Positions 6,246 through 7,076 of a stretch of DNA of 7,076 nt are shown here, piece by piece. The notes under the pieces were generated by a model. That model saw only the letters and a list, made by a program, of their open reading frames with translations, was not told the DNA's origin and did no database searches. The DNA comes from JABMMZ01 sp044368575 (GTDB lineage: Bacteria; Bacteroidota; Bacteroidia; NS11-12g; UBA955): positions 1 through 7,076 of the forward strand of contig JBIPPH010000059.1 in the NCBI GenBank assembly GCA_044368575.1, read 5' to 3'. The position numbers and the translations under genes were made by a program. The stretch's first letter is position 1, and the number at the start of each line of letters is the position of its first letter.

Positions 6246-7076
6246 GTGATTTCATACCAAAGCAAACAATTAGCAAATGGTTTAACCTTTATTCATCATT
6301 TTGATGATAAAACCAATTTGTGTGTTACCAACCTACTTTACAATGTTGGGGCACGCGATGAAAACCCTAATAAAACCGGGTTTGCACATTTGTTTGAGCA
6401 TTTAATGTTTGGAGGCTCTGTTAACATCCCTTCTTTTGACACACCGCTTCAAAAAGCCAGTGGCGAAAACAATGCTTTTACAAACAACGACATTACCAAC
6501 TATTACATAACCATCCCTACTCAAAATCTTGAAACGGCTTTATGGCTTGAAAGTGACCGCATGCTTAGACTTGATTTTTCAGAAAAATCTTTGTCGGTTC
6601 AAAGAGGTGTTGTAATTGAAGAATTCAAACAAAGATACCTTAACCAACCCTATGGTGATGCCTGGTTACACCTTAGACCTTTGGCTTATAGCGAACACCC
6701 ATATCAATGGGCTACAATCGGAAAAAACATCAAACATATTGAAGACGCAGAATTAAACGATGTGATAGCTTTTTTTGAACAATACTATAACCCAAGTAAT
6801 GCGGTATTGTGTATTGCAGGCAACATCCCCTTTGACGACGCTTTTGCCTTGGTAGAGAAATGGTTCGGTGATATTCCTGCTGGACCCGTTAATCCTAATA
6901 AATACATTGCTGAGCCCCCTATTCCGATTCGCAAAGTAAATACCATAAACGCCAATGTTCCACAAAACGCGCTTTATATGGCTTATCAAATGGTAGATCG
7001 TCTTGATCCACTTTATTTTGTGTATGATTTATTATCTGATATCCTCTCAGGCTCAGACTCATCTAGATTCAATCAA
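6246..7076 (+). CDS. M16 family zinc metallopeptidase (3' end cut off by window edge)
   Basis: Insulinase/pitrilysin-family peptidase, of which 277 codons are visible and the frame is open at the window end. Seen: a start of ISYQSKQLANGLTFIHH, usual for the family's first strand; the inverted zinc motif HLFEHLMF (48-55: H48 and H52 bind zinc, E51 is the catalytic base); ENNAFTNNDITNYYI (74-88); the downstream glutamate ligand in VVIEEF (E125 or E126); EFKQRYLNQPYGD (126-138); HPYQWATIGK (about 152-161); and YYNPSNAVLCIAGN, the start of the strand leading to the second half-domain. GTG at 6246 is the only reasonable start, because a TGA lies in frame at 6219 and the family's N-terminus begins right after it. 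There is no signal peptide, so this form is predicted to be cytoplasmic. Full-length relatives have roughly 400 or more residues, so about a third is missing. Its substrate is unknown; family members degrade peptides. It is 74 nt downstream of kynA with a hairpin between, probably a separate unit. Confidence 0.93.
   Translation, partial: MISYQSKQLANGLTFIHHFDDKTNLCVTNLLYNVGARDENPNKTGFAHLFEHLMFGGSVNIPSFDTPLQKASGENNAFTNNDITNYYITIPTQNLETALWLESDRMLRLDFSEKSLSVQRGVVIEEFKQRYLNQPYGDAWLHLRPLAYSEHPYQWATIGKNIKHIEDAELNDVIAFFEQYYNPSNAVLCIAGNIPFDDAFALVEKWFGDIPAGPVNPNKYIAEPPIPIRKVNTINANVPQNALYMAYQMVDRLDPLYFVYDLLSDILSGSDSSRFNQ

Noticed and set aside
6753..6989. 78-codon minus-strand open frame inside the M16 peptidase gene
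   Set aside because: Antisense to well-conserved M16 sequence, with no family resemblance of its own.
1..7076. CRISPR arrays, tRNA or rRNA genes, insertion sequences, integrases, toxin-antitoxin or phage-defence genes
   Set aside because: I looked for regular repeats, cloverleaf-like GC-rich segments, transposase motifs and terminal inverted repeats on both strands and saw none; nearly all of the window is explained by the seven genes listed.

Overview
The window is AT-rich bacterial DNA that reads like a member of the Bacteroidota. Three things support this: matches to the Bacteroidota -7 promoter element TAnnTTTG just upstream of plus-strand genes, the absence of clear Shine-Dalgarno sequences before most starts, and protein families typical of the phylum (short Bacteroidota-type tryptophan 2,3-dioxygenase, cytoplasmic-type M16 peptidase). 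Genus cannot be told from the sequence alone.

The left two thirds (1-4457, all minus strand) is part of a cell-surface glycan locus. Reading in the direction of transcription it holds a one-polypeptide ABC exporter with six membrane segments (PglK/MsbA-like), a Gfo/Idh/MocA sugar dehydrogenase (WlbA/WbpB-like), and a family 2 glycosyltransferase of the dolichol-phosphate-mannose-synthase type. These three are packed with a 2-nt gap and a 4-nt ATGA overlap and are very probably one operon. A 345-nt non-coding stretch follows. Then comes a Wzm-type ABC-2 permease that runs off the left edge, with its ATPase partner (Wzt) presumably beyond the window. The likely logic is: make or modify a nucleotide sugar, transfer it, and export lipid-linked glycan across the inner membrane. 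Two different export machines lie side by side.

The right third (4524-7076, all plus strand) is unrelated, housekeeping-like content: a divergent LUD-domain (LutC/YkgG-like) protein, tryptophan 2,3-dioxygenase (kynA), and the first 277 codons of an M16 zinc peptidase that runs off the right edge. Each of these genes has a TAnnTTTG match upstream, so they may be separate transcription units.

The divide between the two halves is the most interesting non-coding spot. A perfect 16-bp palindrome at 4488-4503 carries a complete TAnnTTTG element on each strand, so it could be a back-to-back promoter (or an operator) for both directions. It also bears on where the ABC exporter starts, because that gene has no usable ATG. 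I saw no tRNA, rRNA, CRISPR array, insertion sequence or integrase. I found no convincing wholly new system; the findings are modest and ranked accordingly.
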